Source of the DNA: Trileptium ribeirensis
Taxonomy: Eukaryota > Nematoda > Enoplea > Enoplida > Thoracostomopsidae
Direction: 5' to 3'
DNA: 64,000 bases
Assembly (NCBI GenBank): GCA_030248225.1
Contig: JASANE010025072.1
Coordinates: 1 to 64,000, forward strand
The notes beneath the pieces are model-generated. The model did no database searches. It had not been told where the DNA came from and was given only the letters and a program-made list of their open reading frames with translations. The translations under genes were made by a program, and so were the position numbers. Below are positions 11,760-21,789 of the stretch, in pieces; the stretch's first letter is position 1, and every line of letters starts with the position of its first letter.

Positions 11760-13832
11760 CTGCCGTTCGTCCTACAGCATCGACTTCCAGAACTGTGCTT
11801 GCAGCAGTGTATCTTGATGGAAGCTGCTTTTTCTTGGGTTCAGACTTTACTCGTTGGTCACCTGCATAATTTCGTCGAATAAAATATCACCTCGCATCTC
11901 CTTGATAACGTCCAGAGTAACGCTGATTACATCGATAGCTTGAGTCAGATCGCACGCCTCCCGCTGTAAACTCAAATCTGCAGGCTTAAGCACTGTTAGC
12001 AATTTTTAGAGGTAGGTGCGGTGAAGACAAACGCTTTAAAGCGGATTTGTTTCAACAAGCCTGTAGCTTCAACCATCGCCTCTGCGTCGAGAACAGTCAG
12101 CGCCGTCCAAAACATCAACAATATCTTGATCATTATTCAAGGCGGTAGTAACAGTAGCAAGGTGCCCTGAGCAGCGCTGCTCGAGAAGCCGCTTGTGCTT
12201 CGTTCCATCGCAAATTTTGACAACATTTGGACGGTGAAAAAATTATGCGCGACTAATCTTAAAATCACCCTTGCAACCATCCTATTTTGTATTTTTGGAT
12301 AAAATTCGTTACCGAACGCTTTTTGGTCAATTGAAATTCGACGTAAAACTGTTCGCGAACACGGCGCTCGCCATTGAAATCTAACCATTTTGTGTTCGCG
12401 AAAATTGAAGTAAAATAACCCAAATGTTTGAGAATAAAAATTTGTCCGTTTGATTGTGACGTCACTTTTGTATTAAATTTGTTCGCGAACACTGTATAAT
12501 CCAAATTTAAATGATAATACATTAGGGATCAGAATTTCTGCAAACTGAAATAGCTAAAATTCTGTTCGAACAGAAGGTCTAATTTCTGGCACTTGGTTTG
12601 ATTTTGCCAATTTTCGGTTAGCGAAAAACCGAATGAGATTAAGCCTGTTTTCCGGAACAAAAGTTTGCGATTCGATATATTTAATGACAGGATAGGATGG
12701 TTGGCGGGGTCAACTTATGTTTACTCACGGGTTTACTTATGTTTGCGGGACGCATTATAGAGCGTCGCGCAAACCTCAAAGAAGTTATCCATTTGCATTT
12801 CATTACTAATAAAACGTTAACCATACATAGATGCAATTGATGATTGAAACAATGGACATAAAAGGAATGGTCTTCCGCAGCTTATCTTGTAGTTTTTTCT
12901 GCACACCTCCCTTTTTCCAGCCATTTCCGACGTACCATCATAACACTAGGAGATGACGTTCTGAGTTTCCGGGTTCACTGCAGTAAGACAGCCGATAATG
13001 ACATTGGAGAGTACCTCGACATCTGGATCTTCTGACCTTTCATTCCCACCTTTACCTTTCCTTTACCTTCAGCTTTACCTTTACCTCCTTTACCTCTCCA
13101 CAGCGGACATATCGAACAACAATTGAGATATTTTCCGTGTTTGCGGGGTCTGGCATACCATCAGACTTTATGGTATAAATATTCTATATCAGCAGATTTT
13201 ATTTCTTCGACTACAGTTTTTACTACCAGTTCTTTCAAGATCGCTCTGAGCCATGGCTGATTTGTACGACCCATTCTGCGGTATGGGCGTTACTATTGCC
13301 GCTAGCTTGGTGTCTTTCTGCAACGTGTATTCAAATAGTCGCAGAAACAAACCCGACGACAATCTTCAACGTATGAATCAAGCGTATCGGTTTTCGACGT
13401 ACCATGACCGCGCAGGGCAACTCGTTCTCACATAGGAACCTAATCGCATCAACTATGGCACTAACGTAGTAACAGTTCTTGTCCAACTGGAGGTCGTTAA
13501 AAAACCTGCGTAGAGACACTTAGCCTTTTATCTAGCCGTGACTTAGGTTCAGTCCAAATAGTTTGGGCTTGCAGATGAGTAGCGGATTTAACATGCTTAC
13601 CATATTCCTTGTCCGTCTTCAATGTAGATTTCCAGTTCTTAAAGCCAAATACCGTAAATTTGCTGTCGGCCTTTTGGCGAAATGTCTACAACAGTAGCAA
13701 AAAGCAGCTAACCAAGGTCTTCCACAATATCACGATTGCTGGAAATCTCTTTTTTGTCCACACTTTGTTGGATTATATTTTACAAAACGTGGCTGCTTGG
13801 GGTGTTGGTCCAGTTTCCCCAAATCTATAGGC
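11760..13832 (-). pseudogene. Decayed hAT transposase of the ZMYM1/TTF-zinc-finger type
   Basis: Fragments of one transposase appear on the minus strand in the right order but in shifting frames. N-terminal part (about 13830-13600): KQPRFVKYNPTKCGQKRDF, then PWLAAFCYCCRHF and GFKNWKSTL followed by KHVKSATHLQAQTIW. This is the TTF-type zinc-finger signature (PWL...C..CR.F ... GF.NWK ... H..S..H). Next (about 13520-13420) comes NDLQLDKNCYYVSAIVDAIRFL. After a gap of about 1.2 kb, DNDQDIV-like text and EATGLLKQIRFKAFVF (about 12185-12000) are followed by LKPADLSLQREACDLTQAID and LDVIKEMRGDILFDEI (about 11990-11850), the segment before the C-terminal dimerisation domain. Stops and frameshifts are frequent. 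The catalytic core is not recovered, and unrelated DNA probably interrupts the gene between 12.2 and 13.3 kb. Confidence 0.8.
13037..13098 (+). repeat. Imperfect (tttacc) microsatellite
   Basis: Repeats of ctttacc and close variants between 13037 and 13098. It lies inside the span of the decayed hAT gene. Confidence 0.8.
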
Positions 13833-14052
13833 GTGCCTCTCTGAACGCTGGCACTGGGATTAGAACTGGCTTCGCGGTGCTGCACTAGAAACTTTGATAT
13901 TGCAAACATTGTATATATTTAATATTAACGTTTCAAGCTGTATGCCGGTTTTGGGACATTATTTAGATACGCATAGTAAAACGTAATGTTCGCGGACTAA
14001 ATAGTCTCTGGCTTAAGTTATAGGGCTCAGCTGAACGCCTCGTGACAAAAGC

Positions 14053-14130
14053 ACAGTCCGGCTCGACACTCGATGACAAATGCATAGCCTAGCTAGGCTA
14101 TTCAAATTTTTTATAGTCGAGCTGGACTGT
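14053..14130. repeat. Nested inverted repeats
   Basis: acagtccggctcgac (14053-14067) pairs with gtcgagctggactgt (14116-14130) with one mismatch in 15. Between them is a perfect 18-bp palindrome, atagcctagctaggctat (14084-14101). Together they could fold as a cruciform or a long hairpin. No gene is seen here; it may be a small foldback element. Confidence 0.7.
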
Positions 14131-14289
14131 ATGCGTGACATAGTAGCTAGCCCATTTGAACGCGTGACATAATTAGGACAATGCGCACGCATCTTATTGT
14201 AAATGATGCAATACATTGAAAAAATAAAAATACAAAAAATAAAATGTCAAGCACAACTCTTTGCGTTACAGGACTCAAGCATTTATGAT

Positions 14290-14963
14290 CATACATGCCG
14301 ACGGTCGGTCATGCCAGGGGGGGTTGAGGTCCCCACGGGGGGGGGTCGCGGCCATCCCAGGGGGGTAACCCCCCCTGGCCGGCCAAATTTGTCTAGGGGG
14401 GTCGATCTCGTGAGGACCTTTTTTTTTGGTCCTCGCAGCCGTTAATACTATTATTAACCCTATATGAGATGGAAATGGAGGATATAAAAAAGTCTGTTTT
14501 CATCGTTACGTGGTTTACTAAAAAGGAAATTGTCCAGCCTTCCACATTCCTTGATTGCAGCAGCCACGTTTCACAAAACTGTTACCGACCATATTCATTC
14601 GTTTGTTAAAACGGCTTCGTCTTAAAACCATTTAATTTAGCCCTGTGGAATTTCGGTTAACTTTTATTTCAGGGAATGACGTCGTCAACAAAAAGCTTTC
14701 CACAAATTTATGCTGCATATGCACCACTAGCAACAAGCAGGCACAATTTGCGCAAGTTTTTGCACTAAGGTCAAGCTTTAAAACTCGGACAGCGGTCAAG
14801 TCACCCTCAGGGGAGGGGGTGCTGCGCACCCCCAAGGGGGATAAAACCAGCCGGGCCTTTCGGCCCGGGGGGGGGGGGGGGTGGTGCGGCACCCCCGGGG
14901 GGGGGCGGACCTCAGGGGGGGGGGGGGGTAACCCCCCCCTACCCCCCCCTGCCGGCATGTATG
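14290..14963. mobile_element. G-rich non-autonomous DNA transposon, 674 bp, 9-bp target duplication
   Basis: Terminal inverted repeats are catacatgccg (14290-14300) and cggcatgtatg (14953-14963). They are flanked by a perfect 9-bp direct repeat, atttatgat (14281-14289 and 14964-14972). Nine-base duplications are typical of Mutator-like elements. Just inside both ends are long G runs (14318-14400; 14860-14950 as G then C runs), with hairpins gaggacc/ggtcctc around a T run (about 14415) and ccgggcc/ggcccgg (about 14850). No transposase is encoded: open frames in both directions across 14632-14971 are low-complexity shadows of the G/C runs. The ends differ from the 15-bp-unit ends of the MULE at 58630-62968, so it is not a simple deletion derivative of that element. 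Confidence 0.85.
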
Positions 14964-15087
14964 ATTTATGATACTAGTTAACTGACAAACCATCATTTAT
15001 GTCTAATTCAGCAACACCGGAAATCTACATAACAGTGCTAGCAATTCTACGTCTAGCATCTCACTACGCTAGCGTATATAGTGATCG

Positions 15088-15161
15088 GGGCCTGTTGTAT
15101 AGCGCTAGTGCGATAGTCTTGCAAGCTAGAAGAGGCCCGGGTTCGAATCCCGGCTGGTCCA
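15088..15161 (+). tRNA. tRNA-Ala(UGC)-like gene, copy 1, probably degenerate
   Basis: A cloverleaf can be drawn. Acceptor strands gggcctg and ctggtcc pair at six of seven positions, including G3-T70, the alanine identity pair. The anticodon loop is cttgcaa, anticodon TGC. The T arm ccggg/ttcgaat/cccgg is perfect, so the B box is intact. The D loop lacks the usual GG, the A box is poor, and the variable region is about three bases too long, so this copy may not be expressed. A T run follows within about 20 bases. Its flanks resemble those of the copy 246 bp downstream, which points to local duplication or a tRNA-derived repeat. Confidence 0.6.
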
Positions 15162-15333
15162 ATGAATATTCGTGGATATTTTCAATTGGTGAACCCGACG
15201 TGATCCCTGCATGGAGTTTTCTATAACACAGCTGGAACCCCACGCACGCTCGCTCCGCGACTCCGCAGGTGAGTTATGTAGCATCGCACTACGTTAACGT
15301 ATGTATATAGCGTAGCTGAACACACTGTGATCG

Positions 15334-15404
15334 TAGCCTGTGGTGTAGTGGTAGCGCGCTAGTATTGCAAGCTAGAGGCCCGGGTTCGAGTTCCGGCAGG
15401 TCCA
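15334..15404 (+). tRNA. tRNA-Ala(UGC)-like gene, copy 2
   Basis: The A box (tggtgtagtggt) and B box (ggttcgagttcc) are both well formed. The D stem gtgt/gcgc pairs using G-T wobbles, and the anticodon stem ctagt/gctag encloses the loop attgcaa, anticodon TGC. Acceptor strands tagcctg and caggtcc keep G3-T70 but mismatch at positions 1-72 and 2-71. A TTTT follows near 15427. Better promoter elements than copy 1 but a weaker acceptor stem. It could instead be the head of a tRNA-derived SINE; no SINE body or tail is recognised. Confidence 0.6.
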
Positions 15405-18400
15405 ATGAATGAACGCTCGTAGTTCTTTTCACTGCGCGCATCTAATTGAATAAAAAACGGCTTCTCAAATAATTGCACAAAAACTAAATTGGTAGTTATC
15501 GATCGAAAGGTTATGAAGAGACATAATATAACCAAAACGTTAGCCCATATGACCAAAGCGGCAATGTATTAAGTCGTTGTCAGTTTTAAATCGATGTATA
15601 TAATAAATTCAAATAAAGCTAATGACCAAAACACCAAACAGAAATGGTTCCGTTCGTATTCATTGTGGCATAACTAAAGACAGCTTAAATGTTTGCTGGG
15701 AAATTGTACAAAATGTTTAACGATAATACACTAACGAATACGACTTAGCCTAAAATACCCAAAATTAACATCAACTGGCTATAACTCCAAGTCAGTGTAT
15801 AAATGTTATGAAGCAGTATCTTTCATCTGGTCTATATTCCATATCCACAGTGTGCATATGGCTAGTGCATAACAGTTGTGTGTACAGGCTGGATTGCCCG
15901 GTAATAAACCATGTTGTTGTTATGGTTTGTGTGAACCCTCAGAGTTGTTATAAGCCCTAGCGTTTGTCCGAATCGATGTCTTCCACGACTGTTTCACCGC
16001 ATTCTGCAGCGTCAAGAACGCCTATTACCCAGTTAATAAATTTGCGTATAAATAAGACAAAAAGTGTTGAAATTTGTTTCCCAAGTAAGGTTTGCCCCTT
16101 AAAATAACTGCGCTAGCATTGTAATAAAGAATATGCAAAAACAAAAAGTGTTTCATTGATATAAAATATAGTCAATATTATTTGATTTCCCAGTGGATAT
16201 TGTTGAATTATTACTCTTTAAAATGGACAAATGCCGTTGTTGTAACATTAGAATAGTGCCAAAGTAAGTACGGCATTGGCTACGGATTATGGGATCCGGA
16301 ATATATAAAGAGAAGTTTCTTGATGTTCCATTAAAGTTGGGAATTTATATTCTTGGCAGAAATGGCGCATATTACAATTCGGCGAAACCGATACTGTACA
16401 CTGTTTAATTTTTTAGGGTGGGAGGGGGGTCACCAATGTTTGTTGGAGGACGCGGTCCCCTGGTGCCCATGTGCGACGCCCCAGCACTCAAAACTCCTTT
16501 AGGCCAGGTGTCGGCTTAGGAGTCGGGAGTTAGATGGTCTCGGGTGTGAAGTTCTTCAGGAGATTTTCCTCAGAGAAAGGGTAGCCTTTTTAATTTCCAA
16601 TATTTTTGCCCCAGATTTGCCGATTTTCATTTTATTTCCAAAAATATTTCACCTATTTTGCTAAAATTTTTCGCGCACATTCGGCGAGCGGGGATAGGGA
16701 GAGCTCGCGGTGTTTTCCGAAGGTACATTTGCATAAACGATACTGCCAATATTAGCGACAGGTAACCTCCTTAACCCCATGTTGACACCTAGAAACCTAT
16801 GACATATACAAGCATACATTCACGAAGATAGCGGGTGTTCAGAGGGGAATGCCTTCAGCCTTTCCAGTGGAGTGCAGGCGGTGTGGGTGGATGTGGGATG
16901 CAGACTATATCAATTTTTTTAGCATACATCTTTGCATGTTGCAGCGAAAGCCAATATCATGGGGTAATTGTCACACCTGCTCGACGTCCGAAATTTCAGG
17001 GGAACAGCACATACATGCACCAAAGTCCGAGGCACAAGGGTGGTGGGTGCCGGGTCCTCGGGGAAGGCCTTCAACGTTTTAGATCTAAGCCTTTCGGCGA
17101 GGTGGTATGTTGTCGTGGTGGGGGCGCGGGTACTCGCATTAGGTGGGGGTGAAGGAGTTGAACCACCTACCAGGGGTAGCCGGAGCCTCGAAGAGTGTGG
17201 AATGGGTGACAGTTAGATCTTCGGTCGGGATCTCTATGAACATGAATGGGGATGGTGGTAGCTATTGAAGGGTAAGGTTATCAACAGAGGGGATGGAACA
17301 AATTTTTTTAACAATTTTCAATTAGCCAATGTTCGCAGGTTTTTCTCTTTTTCACCTTTAGCTTTTTGCCTTTTATATGCCAACATTTATCCTGCGCGTT
17401 TGGGGTGGGGAAATAAGGTGGTGCGAAACCTCAAGGGGATCAACTACCTTCCATGAAGAGGTCGCCAACACTCGACGAAGTGGTCTGAGCATCAGAAATA
17501 ATTGCGCTCCCCTATGACCAGGTATGTATAATTACTAAATTTCAATTTATTTTTCGCCCCATTATAGAATGGTGTATGAAGTTGGCGAAGAAAAATTGGC
17601 GACAATAGATATAGTGTAAAGCGATATATGCAACAATGAAGTTACGCAATACTTTCTCATGGGGGAGGTAGAGATTATGTGGCCCTGAGAGATTATCCTC
17701 CCCTGGGAGGTAGGTCGCCTCCCACCCAGACTTCGCTCGCACTCCTCCCTCGCAGCTAACGGCACCCGGAAAATTTTGGCCAAAATAGGCAAAAATTGGA
17801 AGAAAATAACAAAAATGATAGGTAATTGGTACAAATTTGTTGAAAATTGTCAAAAATTAAGGAAATTGTTAAAAATAAACAGAACATTAAAGTAGAACAT
17901 TGTTTTTATTACTTGACATTATAATGACAGGTTTCCTTAAAACCATGCCAAGGAATATTTTTACCAGTAGGAAAAAAACGGAAACTTCTAAATCTACAAT
18001 TAAGGAAAGCGTTCCTATAAACCAAAATAATTTCCGACACATGTAGATAAAAATGTCATATTGTGCATGTAGGAGAATTGCCTTTTATATGCAGCGAAAA
18101 ATTCAGTCTTTAATGGCATGGAAAATTCTCCATTGCATGGTTTTTGAGGAATAGCTCTTAACCTTTGTGTTTTGTTGTAGGGCATTTATGGTGCTTTTTA
18201 TGAATATAATGCTACGCACCTCAGTTTGGCGTCGGCCAAATTAGCAATAAGGATAATTAATGAATGTACGAAAATGATGTTTGATGAAAAATGTTTAGTG
18301 TGTTGCACATATGCCCAAGTCCTAGGGGTGGCGGATGTTTCAGGAGCCTTTGAACTTCCCGTGAGATCATCCGGCCTATGATTGGGAGACATCATCTAGA

Positions 18401-18939
18401 GGGGTATAAAATTTTGAAATTTTTAGGAATCAAAATTTTTCTTAAGTTTTGCCTATTTCTCCCCGATTTTTGCCAGTTTTCCTCAATTTTTATATTATTT
18501 TTTCGCGCGCCTTCGAAGCAGAGGGAATTGCGGAGCTTAAGATGGATGAGGCTAAACTTCAGGGGGATGGAAAGATCCGAGACCTAGCGAGGATAAACTT
18601 CAGGAGAGGATAATCCCGGCTTTGCATATGAGCATGTATTGTGTGTCTGTCCGCGGGATTTTTTTGTTCAGGGAATGTTTCTAAAGCAGTAATACTGTAG
18701 GTTCTTTGTATTCAAAAGTAGTTGTAAAAGAAAAAGGGTTTTGTAATTGTGGGAACAATTGGGTTAATGCAATGTATATCTGCGTTATGTTTTGTGATGG
18801 TAATGTATTTTTAAAAGTAATGATGATTATTAATAAGTGATGAAAATGGTGCTAATGGGCGCCTATGTCACTTTTAGGGGCCGAACGTTGTAACGTTATA
18901 AAAAGAACAGCCTTTAGAGCGGGGCTCGGGCGCGGTAGC
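15405..18939. other. Non-coding stretch, no feature recognised
   Basis: Read on both strands without finding a gene family, target duplication or clear tandem repeat. GC-richer islands at about 16410-17260 and 17650-17770 support short overlapping open frames in several frames, with no motif in any. They look like composition effects. Confidence 0.35.
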
Positions 18940-19020
18940 CCACCGACTTAGGCTTAGGCTTAGTACATGGCTCATATAGGGACCTTAGCTTAGGCTAATA
19001 CTATGGCTTAGGCTTAGTAT
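18940..19020 (+). repeat. Short degenerate ttaggc-containing repeat
   Basis: cttaggcttaggcttag near 18948, then two further related blocks (accttagcttaggc, tggcttaggcttag) within about 70 bp. The hexamer ttaggc is the nematode telomere unit, but the run is too short and irregular to call telomeric. Confidence 0.6.
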
Positions 19021-19063
19021 ATCGAGAACGGCATAGCATGCATTTCACTTCCGCCCCTAAAGG

Positions 19064-19811
19064 CATAGCCGGCGCTACCTTAGTATCATCCGCATCATTT
19101 GGGGGGGCCCCCGATTTTTGGGGGCCCCCGATTTCTGCAATTTTGTGCTACATATTTTGGCAAAAATGGGTATTGTAAAAATTTTCAAAAAACCAAACGA
19201 AATTCTTACCACTTCATATATATAATATAATTTTATAACTATATAATAATATTAACTATAGTTACCATTAAATAATAATATTACTATTATAATTAATACT
19301 ATATAATTTTTCTTACGCTTCCCGTGACAGTGGCGTCCGGTGAGCGGTCTTTTTCCAAGCTCAAACTCATCAAAAGTTACCTTCGCTCAACGATGGCGCA
19401 AGAGCGGTTGACTGCCTTGGCGACGATCTCGATTGAACAGACAATTGCGAAGGGGAATCGACTACGAAAATTTGATTGAAAGGTTTGCGGCAACGAAGAG
19501 CAGAAAGATCCCGCTGTAACTGATATGGACAAGGTTGGCTGCGTTTGATGCTTTAAGACATCGTCAAAATAGGTGCTAAGTTTCTTTACCTCAAGCTTTT
19601 CCGTTTTGACTCAATTATATAAAACTTCTGTGTAGACTGCCAAAAACAGGCACCTATTTTGTAAGATGTTTGTGATTCAGGCTAAGTGTTGCATCTCACT
19701 CTGGACATATTTCATTGTGTTTTATAAGTTGATGTTGTAATTACAACTTTGGCAGGGGCCCCCGCTTGCGGCTTTGGGGGGGGGGGGCCCATATTCCTAG
19801 CGCCGGCCCTG
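19064..19811 (+). mobile_element. Internally deleted hAT element, 748 bp, 8-bp target duplication
   Basis: The left end starts catagccggcgcta and the right end is the reverse complement of cagggccggcgctag. Both ends are followed inward by long G/C runs (ggggggcccccg at left, its counterpart at right). A perfect 8-bp direct repeat, cctaaagg, flanks it (19056-19063 and 19812-19819), as expected for hAT elements. Inside are an AT-rich segment, the last 55 codons of a transposase (19312-19479), and a perfect internal 12-bp inverted repeat (caaaataggtgc near 19565, gcacctattttg near 19651). Most of the transposase gene is gone. Confidence 0.88.
19312..19479 (+). pseudogene. hAT transposase C-terminal dimerisation segment
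   Basis: Reads in one frame to a TGA: LTLPVTVASGERSFSKLKLI, then KSYLRSTMAQERLTALATIS, then a short basic tail. This is the conserved dimerisation motif of ZMYM1-like hAT transposases (LP.SVAS.ERSFSKLK.IK.YLRSTM.QERL..L). The catalytic part is absent, so it cannot act as a transposase. It lies inside the deleted hAT element at 19064-19811. It is of the same general type as the decayed gene at 11760-13832 but covers a different part of the protein. Confidence 0.9.
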
Positions 19812-19919
19812 CCTAAAGGTTACATTGGCCCTAAAGGGAATGAAAAATTAATGGTTATATCTATTTTCTAATTTACTATTGTCTAAGGTATTATTGATTA
19901 GTCGCATAGCTAGTGGGTT

Positions 19920-21300
19920 AAGTGTTATTTTATTTGGTTTGAATGGGGGTAGGGGTGGACTATAATTTTTTATGGCGGCTTTCGGATTATTAAAATGGGA
20001 CGGGATTCTTCACTCGAAGATGTGGAGTTCGTACGCGTGGCCAGTAGTATGCCGGTGGGGAGATATAATGTCTTTACTCGGCGCGCGTGTACTTTATTTC
20101 TCGTGCTTTCTATTTGGCGTTACGGCCTAACCACTTCGATTGGCTCAGGTTTTGGTTCCGATATAAAGTCAACACAGCCGAAGTTAGAACGTTTATTCAA
20201 CAGATAGTATAATACACCAATATTTATTGTACACCGGTTCGGTTCCCGCTATTTAGTACGCTTCCAAGTAAGCCGCCTATGGCTGGTTAAATACGGATGT
20301 TTTCACCACTCGTGCCAGAAAATCACCACTAAAGTTTCTCTCATACAATTTATCTCTTGAATAATTTTGCCACTTAGGACTTGTCGAATACGAAGAACTT
20401 TACCACTCAGTTGTAAGGCAAAGCTAGATTTTAGTTTAGACTCGATGGGTTTCACTTTGTCTTTTTGTTGAATGAGCACTGCTATTTCGCAGTCTCAGAT
20501 TTGAGCGCACAATTATTCTAAATAAGTTATCTACTAATTGAGTTTAGGGCATGTATTATCAGGTCCTCTTGTGAGGTTTCTACGGGACCTTCCGGGCGGC
20601 TAGGCCCGCACGTTTATTTAAGTAGCTTAACCTTTTCCTTATATTACACTAGTAGTTCCTTACGTGTTTTTCCTCTTGTGAGGTTCGTACCAAACCTTCC
20701 GAACGGCTAGGCCAGTACAATTATTTGAGTACCTTATCTTTGCCTTAGAGTTACACTATTTAGTTTCCTTAGAGCTACCAGTGGCCGGACGGTATTGATA
20801 GATCCTGAGTAATAGATATTTATTACTCTCCCTTTTGGGTTGGTACGTAGTCTTCCGGACGACTAGACCCGCACGTTTATTTGATTACATTATTCTAGGG
20901 CCTTAGAATTACGCTAGTTGCTGTCGTTATATTAACGTTCCCGCATTCGGACGGCTTGCTAGGCGCGTGTTATTTCCAATAAAGTTATAGTTAGTTAACG
21001 CTCTCGATCTCTCAAGTTTTACTTGGGAAATTAATAAGAATACGTAACGTAAATTATTAACAAGATAATATACCTATTTGTGAAGTATCTTAGGCTCAAC
21101 GTTAATGATTACAAGTTGGGTTTGACTTGTTGCTATCACCTCGAACTAGATGCGCAGCAGCGATTCACTTACATTCAGCAATTGTCCATCAGATCAATAA
21201 GTTCAAAACAAGAAGCCAGTTCACAAAACCATGAAAGTCATAATCTTGGTTTAACATTCGCACTTAAGCCAATGAAGTATATATAATAAACAACACAATT
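19920..21300 (+). repeat. Family A repeat, copy A1 (head to array, plus orientation)
   Basis: A head segment (about 19930-20220) shares gggggtaggggt, ggcggctttcgg.att, aaaatggga, gattc.tca and gtagtatgccggtggggag with the heads of the other family A copies. It is followed by an array of about 120-bp imperfect tandem units (20555-20950), each with a cctcttgtgaggtt-like start, a ccgg.cggct core and a ccttag...ttacact end. No open frame of note. The class of element is unknown. It ends tail-to-tail against copy A2 near 21.7 kb. Confidence 0.7.
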
Positions 21301-21789
21301 CGTGTAACAAACTTTGATGCTAGTTGAATAAAAAGTCACTTCGAAGAAGTAAGCCTAGACCAGGAAGTAAAATTATTCGTACTGTGTAATTCAGAGAGCA
21401 ACGCTGAAACGCCACCTAATCCGACTACAGCTAGTTTCAGACTGAACTAATTTAACTAAGGAAGAGCTAACACATGTTACCTACCAAATGAAAATAACGC
21501 TAATTATGCAAATTAACGTTGAAACAAAACAAAACGCGAAAACAAAAAGAAAACAGGACCCACGGACGTAGTACGGAGGGAGGGGTATAATAAATGAATT
21601 AGTGATAAACCCGGAGTTTTTAGGAATTTTTGGGGATTTGGGACGCGTTTGGACCGGAAACCCCTAGTAGCCTGGTCAACCTCTAACATCTAGTAGGGAT
21701 CCCGGGGTTAAAATTCCATTTTTGTTTCTTTTGCATAAAATATCTATTATATATATATATCTCCCTTAAAGTTTTAAGTTTTTCAAAAT

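Noticed and set aside
14632..14996. Proline/glycine-rich open frames on both strands
   Set aside because: Shadows of G and C homopolymer runs inside the 674-bp transposon.
16835..17216. Overlapping plus-strand open frames in three frames
   Set aside because: GC-rich composition effect; none carries a recognisable domain.
18940..19020. Interstitial telomere (ttaggc)n
   Set aside because: Only a few irregular copies in 80 bp; composition can produce this and no telomere-like array follows.
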